A stretch of 6,512 nt of DNA from Bdellovibrio sp. (lineage in GTDB: Bacteria > Bdellovibrionota > Bdellovibrionia > Bdellovibrionales > Bdellovibrionaceae). The notes below the pieces were generated by a model. The model saw only the letters and a list, made by a program, of their open reading frames with translations. It searched no databases and was not told where the DNA came from. The first letter of the stretch is position 1; every line of letters starts with the position of its first letter. A program made the position numbers and the translations under genes. Location: contig JAHRXB010000122.1 in NCBI GenBank assembly GCA_019104905.1, positions 1 to 6,512 of the forward strand, in the 5' to 3' direction. Shown in pieces: positions 1-6,422 of this stretch.

Positions 1-905
1 AGTGGGTTGAATGATTGGTACCACGTGGAGGGAATCTCAAAGCCAAAGAAGTTCCAATCGGTGCTTTGATCTGACCAAAGCTGCAAGGTATTGCCTTGTT
101 GTTCGTAAACACCCCAGAAGAAAATCGTGACCATACAAAGGAAGGTCAATGCGATCGTGCGACCCCATTCTTCTTTAGTCAGAGGCTTGTGAGCTGCCGA
201 CTCCACTTCTTGAATACTTTGACGATGTTCTGAGAGAGGGAGGTTCTTTCCCCCAAAGTGATAGATAACCAGTGATAACACCATGCCGACGCCGGCGGCG
301 CCAAAGCCCCAGTGCCAACCCACTTTTTGTCCCAAGGTGCCACAGATTAGTGGAGACAAAATCGCCCCTAAGTTGATGCCCATATAAAACAGGGTGTAGG
401 CGCCATCACGACGAGGATCGTTTTCGCTGTAAAGGCCTCCCACTTGAGTGGAAATATTGGGTTTAAAAAAGCCATTCCCGAAAATCAAAAAGAGCAGGGC
501 TGGAAAAAACATACTTTCAACGGCCATTAAAAAATGTCCGATCGCCATAAGAATCCCACCCACGTAGACGGCCCGGCGTTGTCCGATATAACGATCGGCA
601 ATCAGTCCCCCAAAGAAGGGCGTGAAGTACACAAAACCCGTATAGAGCCCATAAATCTGCGACGACAGAGCCTGGTGCGACATGGGGCCGAAGAAATGCG
701 TGAGGACGCCCCGGATGGCGGCGTAACCGAACACCTCTTTGCCGGCCTCAGCCTGCTCAAACAGATACTGAGTCATGTAAAGGACTAAAAGGACCCGCAT
801 TCCGTAATATGAGAATCTCTCCCACATTTCCGTTAGGAACAGGGTAAAGAGGGGGCGGGGATGTCCAAAAAAAGTCTTAGCTGCAGTAGGCGCGGTTTGA
901 GCCAT
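1..905 (-). CDS. POT/PTR2-family proton-dependent oligopeptide transporter, 3' end outside window
   Basis: This gene runs leftward and leaves the window after 301 complete codons; full POT proteins are usually about 450-500 residues. Members are inner-membrane symporters of the major facilitator superfamily that import di- and tripeptides with protons. The translation shows the hallmark helix-1 motif ExxERFxYYG (E26, E29, R30, Y33, Y34, G35), which is involved in proton coupling. The PTR2 signature after helix 2 is also present (GGLIADRYIGQRR, residues 99-111), as is the FYxxINxG signature (F173 to G180) and the helix 7-8 region with YEQQGNTL (267-274) and WYQSFNP (295-301). The start is ATG at 905-903, preceded by AGGAG (plus-strand 910-914) four bases upstream. 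The reading frame is uninterrupted. It is divergent from the metalloprotease gene. I see no residue that fixes substrate length, so dipeptide versus longer peptide specificity is open. The family call is very secure. Confidence 0.95.
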   Translation of the reverse strand, partial: MAQTAPTAAKTFFGHPRPLFTLFLTEMWERFSYYGMRVLLVLYMTQYLFEQAEAGKEVFGYAAIRGVLTHFFGPMSHQALSSQIYGLYTGFVYFTPFFGGLIADRYIGQRRAVYVGGILMAIGHFLMAVESMFFPALLFLIFGNGFFKPNISTQVGGLYSENDPRRDGAYTLFYMGINLGAILSPLICGTLGQKVGWHWGFGAAGVGMVLSLVIYHFGGKNLPLSEHRQSIQEVESAAHKPLTKEEWGRTIALTFLCMVTIFFWGVYEQQGNTLQLWSDQSTDWNFFGFEIPSTWYQSFNP

Positions 906-1014
906 GGGTCTCCTGTAAACATTATGAACATTTCATTCTTTTTTTCAGATCTCTTTTGATCTTGGCAATTCTTTGGCATAAATGCACTTGAAAAATGTTT
1001 TAGGGGGTTCCGTA
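906..1014. promoter_or_regulatory. Divergent intergenic region between transporter and metalloprotease
   Basis: These 109 bases must hold the promoters of both the leftward transporter gene and the rightward protease gene. The region is AT-rich with a T-run at 940-945. For the rightward gene, CATAAA at 977-982 is a possible -10 box, but no convincing -35 lies 16-18 bases before it. For the leftward gene, CATAAT (reverse complement of 921-926) matches the -10 consensus but lies almost on top of the ribosome binding site and has no -35. I therefore do not call exact promoters. No long inverted repeat or operator was seen. Confidence 0.4.
1002..1007 (+). promoter_or_regulatory. Ribosome binding site fixing the protease start at 1015
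   Basis: AGGGGG lies seven bases before ATG 1015. The longer open frame begins at ATG 982, but that start has no Shine-Dalgarno sequence and would put eleven extra residues before a classic lipoprotein signal peptide. The 1015 start gives a normal signal peptide (M-T-L-K-R then a hydrophobic stretch). Confidence 0.85.
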
Positions 1015-3675
1015 ATGACATTGAAACGGCACATCTTTGTTGGCAGCGTTCTACTTTCATCTTTGCTTTTAAGTGCGTGTACCAAGGAAACCGTCATTGA
1101 AAAGCAAGCCCCGGCGAATATGCTGGAGTCTTTCAATAAGAGTCCCAGCTCTGCTTGCAGTCTTGCCTCCTGCATCACGATTCAAAAAGAATCTTTAGGC
1201 AAAATCTTTTTGTTGATCGCCTCAGGGAAAACCGCAGGCTCTACGCCACAGTGGTATGATCTAAAGCCCCTGGTTGTCAGTTTTGAAAAATCCGGCAATA
1301 AAGTGGCCCTTTTGGGTGAAAACTATAACAGCATCTATGAGGAAATCCGCACCGTAAATCTGATTCAAACCTTTGATGTTGTCTCTGAGGATGAAAAATC
1401 CGTGACGTTTGATTGGGGACAAGGGCTTAAAACTTTTGTTATACAAAGCTCCTATGACGTGGACGGGGCGCGCGGCAAAAATAATGATTTGACCGAAGGG
1501 TCGTTCTCTTCGTTGCCTGTGACGGATTCTTTTGTTCGCAATATCAAGTTTGATGAAAAGAACATCGAGCTTGAACAGGTTTCCAAGGTGCGCTCTGACG
1601 CGGTGAAGCCCGGCGGGGACAAGAGTCTGAATGTTGAAACTCGCGAGGAAACCCTGGCGATGAATATTCAGATTCGCTCTTACAACCTTTCTTCCGAGTT
1701 CTCTAAAAAAGAGTACGATAAATCTCGCCGTGTGGGTTTCTTTGTGACCAAGGTGGCGAAAAAAGGTTACAGCCAGGATCTGACGAATCTCATTACGAAG
1801 TGGGATCTTTCATCTTCAAAAGGACCCATCGTTGTTCGCATCTCTTCTGCTGTGCCCGTGGATTATGTTGAGGCCGTGAAAGAGGGTGCTCTTTATTGGA
1901 ACAAGGTCTTCGGAAAAGAAGTTATCGTCACTAAAACCGGCGTTGATCCTCAGGCGGGGCCGGAAGATCGCAGTATCTTTATCCGTTGGATTCCTTGGTT
2001 GGATTCGGGTGCCGCATATGCCATTGGTCAGTCAGATCCTTTGACCGGAGAGCTTTTAAGAGCCCAAGTGTTTATGCCGTCGGTGTTCACTCGTGTCGGT
2101 TCTGCGGATCTTGTCGGTCTTAATGGGAACATCCCCGTCGCAGCGGGAGCTGTCGCCTGTGATCTGACGCAAAGTCTGCTCGCAGTGAATAAGATCGCCC
2201 GTGAAGCCAGTGATTCTCAGCGATTGCGTTTGGCTCAAGACAGTGTTCGTTCGACGGTGGCTCACGAATTGGGTCACGCCTTGGGACTTCGTCATAACTT
2301 TGCGGGATCTTTCTCGGTGAAAGCGTCCGCAAAAGATGTTTATGAATCAGCGAAGACGTATTTGAAAGACTTGGCTCATCAGGGGCTTGAGACTTCAACC
2401 TCGATCATGGATTACGTGAGCGGCATTGATAACATTTTGATGTCGGCAAAAATCAAAAATGCGCCTTTGTCCTACGATAAGATGGCAATGGATTGGGCGT
2501 ACTCTTCTAACGACACGGCGTTGGATGAAAAGATCTCAAAGTATTGCACTGACGATGATATCGCTTTGGCAAACAGTCAGGGATTGCAGGTTTACGGTTG
2601 TGAACGTTTTGATGCCGGCAATAACCCTCTTTTAAGAAAATATTTGGACGCCAAAGACGAGCAACAAAACTTTGTGAAGATCCTCTTTGCCTCTATCATT
2701 GGTCGAACTTATCCCGGGGATCAACCTGAGGTTGTGAACAGCTTGGATTCTGTTTTGGCCGATACCGTCAAGTGGGGCAAGGTCAATCAGGATGATCTCA
2801 AGTTTGTCGGTCAAGCTTTGATGGATACAACAAAGAATTCGACACCGGCACCCAGTTTTGCCTCTTTGGAAAGCGTCAAATCCGGCCAGGTGCTTTACTC
2901 TAAGTTCGGTATGGATGAAGCCTTGACCAAAGAGCGCGCTCGCTCTTTAGCCGCGGCTGGGGGTTATGCATTGATCTTGAACGATCTGTGGAGAAATGCG
3001 GATGGGACCATTGCGGTTGATTGGTTGAATCGTCAGATTGAAGAATTAAGAACAAGTTCCTATCTTGCAAAAGGGAAGACCTTGGCGGGACGAGAATACA
3101 ATTTGACCGCTGAACAACAGGGTAAGATTTTAAGTTTCTACCAAAGTCTTTTGCCCGGAAATAGAAAGGCCTTGGCCGCAGGCTTAGCGACTTTATTGCC
3201 GCGAATTGAAGAGACGGAGCAAGCAGACAATGGTGCGGCTGTTGTAGTAAGCGCCCTTCTGCCTAAAAATTTAATTTCAGAAGATGAGGCTGTTTCCTTA
3301 GCAAACCTCTACTTGGATTTGGTTGCTGCCAATGAAGGCGAAGAAGTTGTGAAGGTGGGGGCAGGTCTCACCAAAGAAGTGAAAGTGGCGAAGGTTTTCC
3401 TGACGGCAGAAGAAAGAGCAAAGTGGTCGAAGCTTCTTTCTTCCAAAGGACTTCGCTTTGATATGGATGGTAAAAAGGCGTTGGTTCGTAAGTCTCAATA
3501 TGAGAAAGTGAATGCCTTCTTAAAGGAAATCGATCCGCAGTTGGATTTGAGCACGGTGAAGAAACCCGCAGAATTAGCCACTCAGCTTCTGCAGCAAGGC
3601 CTTGTGGACGCGAAGGCAGCGGGTTGGTTGAACTCGGAAGTCGCTGTTCTTCAGGGGTTGGATAAGCTTTTGTAG
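1015..3675 (+). CDS. Secreted lipoprotein zinc metalloprotease (met-zincin, DUF5117/DUF4953-like)
   Basis: An 886-residue protein starting at ATG 1015. It begins with a lipoprotein signal peptide: K4-R5, a hydrophobic core, and lipobox L-S-A-C with C22 as the lipidated cysteine; residue +2 is Thr, so outer-membrane sorting is plausible. Residues of roughly 45-180 resemble the N-terminal DUF5117 domain. From about 275 the sequence follows the met-zincin pattern, including a VKEGALYWNKVFG helix and a DPxTGE strand motif. The zinc site is complete: HELGHALGLRH with H417, E418, H421, G424 and H427, followed by N428-F429-A430-G431-S432. A Met-turn SIMDY has M465 and Y467. The last roughly 350 residues are mostly helical, without motifs I recognise. 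The enzyme should cleave peptide bonds in the periplasm or at the cell surface. The divergent neighbour is a peptide importer, suggesting that the two cooperate in using external protein. A strong terminator follows, so the gene is probably monocistronic. Family and catalysis are secure; the substrate is unknown. Confidence 0.92.
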   Translation: MTLKRHIFVGSVLLSSLLLSACTKETVIEKQAPANMLESFNKSPSSACSLASCITIQKESLGKIFLLIASGKTAGSTPQWYDLKPLVVSFEKSGNKVALLGENYNSIYEEIRTVNLIQTFDVVSEDEKSVTFDWGQGLKTFVIQSSYDVDGARGKNNDLTEGSFSSLPVTDSFVRNIKFDEKNIELEQVSKVRSDAVKPGGDKSLNVETREETLAMNIQIRSYNLSSEFSKKEYDKSRRVGFFVTKVAKKGYSQDLTNLITKWDLSSSKGPIVVRISSAVPVDYVEAVKEGALYWNKVFGKEVIVTKTGVDPQAGPEDRSIFIRWIPWLDSGAAYAIGQSDPLTGELLRAQVFMPSVFTRVGSADLVGLNGNIPVAAGAVACDLTQSLLAVNKIAREASDSQRLRLAQDSVRSTVAHELGHALGLRHNFAGSFSVKASAKDVYESAKTYLKDLAHQGLETSTSIMDYVSGIDNILMSAKIKNAPLSYDKMAMDWAYSSNDTALDEKISKYCTDDDIALANSQGLQVYGCERFDAGNNPLLRKYLDAKDEQQNFVKILFASIIGRTYPGDQPEVVNSLDSVLADTVKWGKVNQDDLKFVGQALMDTTKNSTPAPSFASLESVKSGQVLYSKFGMDEALTKERARSLAAAGGYALILNDLWRNADGTIAVDWLNRQIEELRTSSYLAKGKTLAGREYNLTAEQQGKILSFYQSLLPGNRKALAAGLATLLPRIEETEQADNGAAVVVSALLPKNLISEDEAVSLANLYLDLVAANEGEEVVKVGAGLTKEVKVAKVFLTAEERAKWSKLLSSKGLRFDMDGKKALVRKSQYEKVNAFLKEIDPQLDLSTVKKPAELATQLLQQGLVDAKAAGWLNSEVAVLQGLDKLL

Positions 3676-3713
3676 ATTTCCTAGACATCTGAGTACATAA
3701 ATCGTCCTTTGTG

Positions 3714-3750
3714 AAAAAGTCGTTTCAGGTTGAAACGACTTTTTTGTTTT
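3714..3750 (+). terminator. Intrinsic terminator after the metalloprotease gene
   Basis: A perfect 14-bp stem is formed by 3714-3727 (AAAAAGTCGTTTCA) and 3731-3744 (TGAAACGACTTTTT), with a three-base loop GGT. The right arm runs into a T-tract to 3750, broken by one G. It lies 39 bases after the TAG at 3673-3675. Because the left arm begins with five A residues, the element could also stop transcription from the right, although no leftward gene is seen there. Confidence 0.93.
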
Positions 3751-3814
3751 TAAAGCAATAGGTTCGGTTTCCAGTTGGTCTGGCTCTTGCCTTATAGGTT
3801 GGCAGGAGGCACTT

Positions 3815-4471
3815 ATGAATCAATCTTTCTTTAACAAATCAGCGATGGGGATCCTTGTACTAATGGCTCTGTCTTTGTCCGCTTGCGGTAAGAAGGATGA
3901 TGGAAGTGCCGTTCGCGTCGCGGGCCGAGGAAATACTGTCGCAACAAACAGCGTGGTTCCGAATAACTGCGGAAACACGGCGATGAACTGGGGTAAGATC
4001 TATGATCCTTACGCTTCGGCGCAGTTTGAAAATCAAGTGAAGAGTTTTGTATCAGCGACTTTAGACCCCCAAAGCTTGGGAACGATTAGCGGTAATATCA
4101 ATGATAAAACCGGAATCGATTTCAGAGGAACTTTTCAGTTTGACAGCCAAGGGAAGCTTGTCACCACGGCTTCTTCTGTGACTATTAAGATCTTCGACTC
4201 TTATGTGAATCAGGTTTATAATGGTCAGACTATTCAACCCTACGTTGTAGAGTTCACGGCGGCCGCAGAGGGAATGATTAATCGTACTACGCGTCAATTC
4301 CAGGTTCGCTTTAAAGACAGCTACGGCGAGATCGTGTTCCAGGGTCAGGTTAATAACTCGACTGTAGAGGGCACTGTCTACTATCAAAACTACACGGCTG
4401 TTGCGGGTTATCAGGCAACAAGTGGAACTTTAGGAAGCTTTAAAGCCTACACTTGCTCTTTGATTAAATAA
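3815..4471 (+). CDS. Small predicted lipoprotein of unknown function
   Basis: A 218-residue protein with a clear lipoprotein signal peptide: N-terminal K8, hydrophobic residues 10-22, and lipobox L21-S22-A23-C24 followed by G25-K26-K27-D28-D29. Residue +2 is Gly, not Asp, so an outer-membrane destination is plausible if the usual Lol rule holds here. A low-complexity linker (about 30-50) leads to a mature domain of about 165 residues. It is rich in alternating polar and hydrophobic residues, Thr, Gln, Asn and Tyr, typical of a beta-sandwich or small barrel. C52 and C214 bracket this domain and could form a disulphide. The start ATG has a textbook AGGAGG at 3804-3809, five bases upstream. The gene lies between the protease terminator and the next gene, with its own intergenic region of about 70 bases after the terminator; I found no convincing promoter there. 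I recognise no family and no catalytic motif. Lipoprotein status is secure; function is unknown. Confidence 0.85.
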   Translation: MNQSFFNKSAMGILVLMALSLSACGKKDDGSAVRVAGRGNTVATNSVVPNNCGNTAMNWGKIYDPYASAQFENQVKSFVSATLDPQSLGTISGNINDKTGIDFRGTFQFDSQGKLVTTASSVTIKIFDSYVNQVYNGQTIQPYVVEFTAAAEGMINRTTRQFQVRFKDSYGEIVFQGQVNNSTVEGTVYYQNYTAVAGYQATSGTLGSFKAYTCSLIK

Positions 4472-4489
4472 GCGCCGCGTCTTGCTTCG

Positions 4490-4516
4490 ACCCCTATCGA
4501 GTTTGAAGATAGGGGT
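4490..4516 (+). promoter_or_regulatory. Hairpin that contains the ribosome binding site of the next gene
   Basis: ACCCCTATC (4490-4498) pairs perfectly with GATAGGGGT (4508-4516) around a nine-base loop GAGTTTGAA; G4489 and T4517 could add a wobble pair. The right arm carries AGGGG (4511-4515), the only Shine-Dalgarno-like sequence before ATG 4518, so the folded RNA would hide it. There is no T-tract after the stem, so it is not a typical intrinsic terminator. It starts 19 bases after the stop of the lipoprotein gene. It may act as a translational switch or thermometer, or protect the upstream mRNA 3' end. The hairpin is seen directly; its role is inference. Confidence 0.6.
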
Positions 4517-4517
4517 T

Positions 4518-5615
4518 ATGCCTCAACGTTTCATCTTTGACTCTTCTATTCTTAATTCAGTTGTTGGGGGGCATTCGGCTATCGAAATCCCCAAATTGAA
4601 CATTCATTCTCTTGAGGCGGCCTCCTCATTTCTTTTAAGTTACGGATTTGACGTCAATAAAGAAAGCGATCTTGAAAAGCTTTGGTACTACCACCGTCGC
4701 GCTTTGGTGTTGATGGTGGAAAAGCTGGGGTTTGAGGACGCAGATTTGCCTGAGGTCTTTCGCGACCACAAACAGTTAGGTGATTTGCGCCGACTTCTTA
4801 TTTACGCCAGCTCCTCGGATCCCGAAGAACAGAATCTGCAGCGCTGGGCCTGCGCGATCATTCGTTGCATGCATGTTTTTGTTCACGCTGAAAATGATCT
4901 TTTCAGTTCTTTTTCAGAAGAGATTCAGTCTCAGATCTTAACACCTTTTCAAGATTGCATCTTGCATGATGGCACGACTCATCTAACCTTTTTAAAAAGT
5001 CCCACAGACCAGTTGGATCCGATCGAGCTTTTGGGGTTTGAGGTCAAGCCGTTTAAAACATCCTCTAGCACGGTGATTAAGCTTTTAGCAAAACCCGATG
5101 CTTTGGCCATGAAGATCTTTGATAAGCTGGGTGTGCGTTTTATCACGCGCAACCTGTTTGACACTTTTCAAGTGGTTCGTTTTTTAATTCGTGAAAATGT
5201 GATCAGCTTTCCTCATATTATGCCGGATCAAAGTTCCAATAACTTGTATCCGGTAGATCTGTTTATGCAGGTTTGTGATGATCTTTCCCATCGTTTGGAT
5301 ACTTTGGATGAAAAAAGCATTCAGGCGGCTTTTGATCAGAAATTGGCGGAGCAGGGGGAGAACGTGAAGTTCTTGCGTAAAGAGAACTTCTTTTCCGGAG
5401 AAGACTACCGTTTTATTAAATTTATCTCTCGTAAGTTAATCCATGTGCGTCCTCCGGGAGGAAAAGAGGATTTCAGTTTCTTCTATCCTTTCGAGGTGCA
5501 GATCATGGATCAGTCGGCGCACCAAAAGATTTTGTCGGGGCCCTCTGAGCATCAGGCTTATAAAGAAAGACAAAGGAACGCCGCCCGTAAGCGTTTGTTC
5601 CCAGAGTTGAGTTAA
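4518..5615 (+). CDS. Uncharacterised protein with a diverged RelA/SpoT-like C-terminal domain
   Basis: A 365-residue cytoplasmic protein with no signal peptide or membrane segment. The start chosen is ATG 4518 (MPQRFIFDSS); an in-frame TTG at 4482 would add 12 residues but has no ribosome binding site. Residues of about 35-150 look helical, with a Cys/His-containing helix around W110 (WACAIIRCMHVFVHA). The C-terminal half recalls the RelA/SpoT synthetase fold: S184xxxK188, then IFDKLGVRF with D202 and R207, like the metal-binding D in the Rel motif (I-Y-D-x-x-x-I-R); then FPHIMPDQSSNNLYP (N242, Y244) or DYRFIKF (Y297); and FEVQIMDQSAH (E326, Q328), like the catalytic E in Rel EIQIRT. A clear RxKxxxS motif is missing. 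I believe related proteins are listed as uncharacterised deltaproteobacterial families (from memory perhaps TIGR04552/TIGR04562), unverified. Its stop is one base from the plsC start. That it is a real gene is secure; (p)ppGpp-type activity is a hypothesis, and it may be a catalytically dead or repurposed fold. Confidence 0.8.
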   Translation: MPQRFIFDSSILNSVVGGHSAIEIPKLNIHSLEAASSFLLSYGFDVNKESDLEKLWYYHRRALVLMVEKLGFEDADLPEVFRDHKQLGDLRRLLIYASSSDPEEQNLQRWACAIIRCMHVFVHAENDLFSSFSEEIQSQILTPFQDCILHDGTTHLTFLKSPTDQLDPIELLGFEVKPFKTSSSTVIKLLAKPDALAMKIFDKLGVRFITRNLFDTFQVVRFLIRENVISFPHIMPDQSSNNLYPVDLFMQVCDDLSHRLDTLDEKSIQAAFDQKLAEQGENVKFLRKENFFSGEDYRFIKFISRKLIHVRPPGGKEDFSFFYPFEVQIMDQSAHQKILSGPSEHQAYKERQRNAARKRLFPELS

Positions 5616-5616
5616 T

Positions 5617-6366
5617 ATGTTTTTGAAATTGCTTTCGTACCCTCGTTCATTATTGGCTTTAATTGTTTTTCCCTTTCATACGATGCTTTGTTCTTTGGCG
5701 ATGATTGTCGTGAATCTCACGATGAAAAATCGTCCATTGGAAGACAAAATCGTGGTTTTTTGGACCAGCAACGCCTGTCGAATGTTCGGAGTCAAAGTGG
5801 AGGTCCAAGGCTTAGAGAATCGTCCCGCCGGAGGATTTTTGTATGTCTTTAACCACACCAGCTTCTTTGATATTTTTGCGATGAATGGATATTTGGGAAG
5901 CTTTCGTTTCGGGGCTAAGATTGAGCTTTTTAAAATTCCCGTATTCGGGCCGGCGATGAGACGCGCGGGGATTTTGCCGATTGCTCGCGATCGACGAGAA
6001 GAAGTCTTTAAGGTGTATCGCGAGTCTGAGGCTCGCATCAAAGCGGGGGAGCGCTTTGCCCTAGCCCCTGAGGGGACTCGTCAAAAGACAGAGCGATTAG
6101 GGCCGTTTAAATCGGGACCCTTTATTTTCGCAATCAATGCGCACGCACCGATTGTTCCGGTGGTCATCAAAGGGGCGGCGGCGATCTTACCTAAAGGACA
6201 TATTATTCCAAACTGGGGAGTGTGGAGTCGTACCGTCACTTTGTACGTGTTGCCGCCGGTGGATCCTTCAGAGTACTCGATAGAATCAAGACCTCAGCTT
6301 CAAGAGCGGGTGCGGAAGATGATGGAACCGTATTTTGAGCAAGAAGTTCGCTCTAAGGCCTTGTAA
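5617..6366 (+). CDS. plsC: PlsC-type 1-acyl-sn-glycerol-3-phosphate acyltransferase
   Basis: A 249-residue enzyme, a normal length for PlsC. The family transfers an acyl chain from acyl-ACP or acyl-CoA to lysophosphatidic acid, making phosphatidic acid, the precursor of membrane phospholipids, at the inner membrane face. All four acyltransferase blocks are visible. Block I is NHTSFFD with H80 and D85 (the HX4D catalytic pair). Block II is GILPIAR (118-124), preceded by the K101-to-G111 stretch. Block III is PEGTR (E152, G153, T154, R155), which binds the glycerol phosphate. Block IV is IVPVVIKG (179-186). One or two hydrophobic segments near residues 10-35 should anchor it in the membrane. 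The ATG lies one base after the TAA of the preceding gene and has only weak purine-rich sequence (GAGTTGAG) upstream, so translational coupling is likely. No terminator was seen after it. Bacteria often carry several PlsC paralogues, so the exact acceptor (lysophosphatidic acid, lyso-ornithine lipid or another lysolipid) is not fixed by sequence. Confidence 0.93.
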   Translation: MFLKLLSYPRSLLALIVFPFHTMLCSLAMIVVNLTMKNRPLEDKIVVFWTSNACRMFGVKVEVQGLENRPAGGFLYVFNHTSFFDIFAMNGYLGSFRFGAKIELFKIPVFGPAMRRAGILPIARDRREEVFKVYRESEARIKAGERFALAPEGTRQKTERLGPFKSGPFIFAINAHAPIVPVVIKGAAAILPKGHIIPNWGVWSRTVTLYVLPPVDPSEYSIESRPQLQERVRKMMEPYFEQEVRSKAL

Positions 6367-6387
6367 AGACAAAGAAATTTGCAACTG

Positions 6388-6416
6388 TTGACATTGTATA
6401 TACAAGTATATACAAT
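6388..6416 (+). promoter_or_regulatory. Near-consensus sigma-70 promoter for the last gene
   Basis: A perfect -35 box TTGACA (6388-6393), an optimal 17-base spacer and a -10 box TACAAT (6411-6416, five of six matches). Transcription should start about seven bases after the -10 box, at or beside A6423, which is the first base of the next gene's ATG. It is by far the best promoter in the window and starts 21 bases after the plsC stop codon. Confidence 0.85.
6393..6416. repeat. 24-bp inverted repeat / tandem 10-bp repeat, probable operator
   Basis: ATTGTATATAC (6393-6403) and GTATATACAAT (6406-6416) are perfect inverted copies separated by AA. The same bases also form a tandem direct repeat, GTATATACAA at 6396-6405 and 6406-6415. 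The 8-base core GTATATAC is itself a palindrome, so two palindromic sites lie 10 bp apart, on the same face of the helix. The element fills the promoter spacer, touches the last base of the -35 and covers the whole -10, so a bound protein would block RNA polymerase. This geometry suits autorepression by a dimeric DNA-binding protein. The symmetry is seen directly; the regulator is not in the window. Confidence 0.75.
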
Positions 6417-6422
6417 ATAAAA

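Noticed and set aside
534..788. Plus-strand open frame opposite the transporter gene
   Set aside because: It is antisense to a region with unmistakable POT motifs, has no ribosome binding site and its product resembles nothing.
921..926. CATAAT as the -10 box of the transporter gene
   Set aside because: The predicted transcription start would fall on the AGGAG ribosome binding site and there is no -35 match at 16-18 bases.
982..1014. ATG 982 as the start of the metalloprotease
   Set aside because: It has no Shine-Dalgarno sequence, while ATG 1015 has AGGGGG at ideal spacing and begins a standard lipoprotein signal peptide.
3368..3688. Minus-strand open frame of about 106 codons opposite the protease C-terminus
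   Set aside because: It is a shadow of the well-supported plus-strand protease frame and starts inside the terminator approach without a binding site; the product is Pro/Ser-rich and shows no family resemblance.
3775..3798. TTGGTC and TATAGG as a promoter for the small lipoprotein
   Set aside because: The spacer is only about 12 bases and the start would fall in the ribosome binding site.
4061..4387. Minus-strand open frame opposite the small lipoprotein
   Set aside because: It lies fully inside the lipoprotein gene, which has a signal peptide, lipobox and AGGAGG; the antisense product has no recognisable features.
4482..4517. TTG 4482 as the start of the RelA-like gene
   Set aside because: No ribosome binding site precedes it, and the 12 extra residues would be encoded by the hairpin itself; ATG 4518 is simpler.
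4490..4520. The hairpin as an intrinsic terminator of the lipoprotein gene
   Set aside because: The stem is followed by TATGCC with no T-tract, and the next start codon is directly adjacent.
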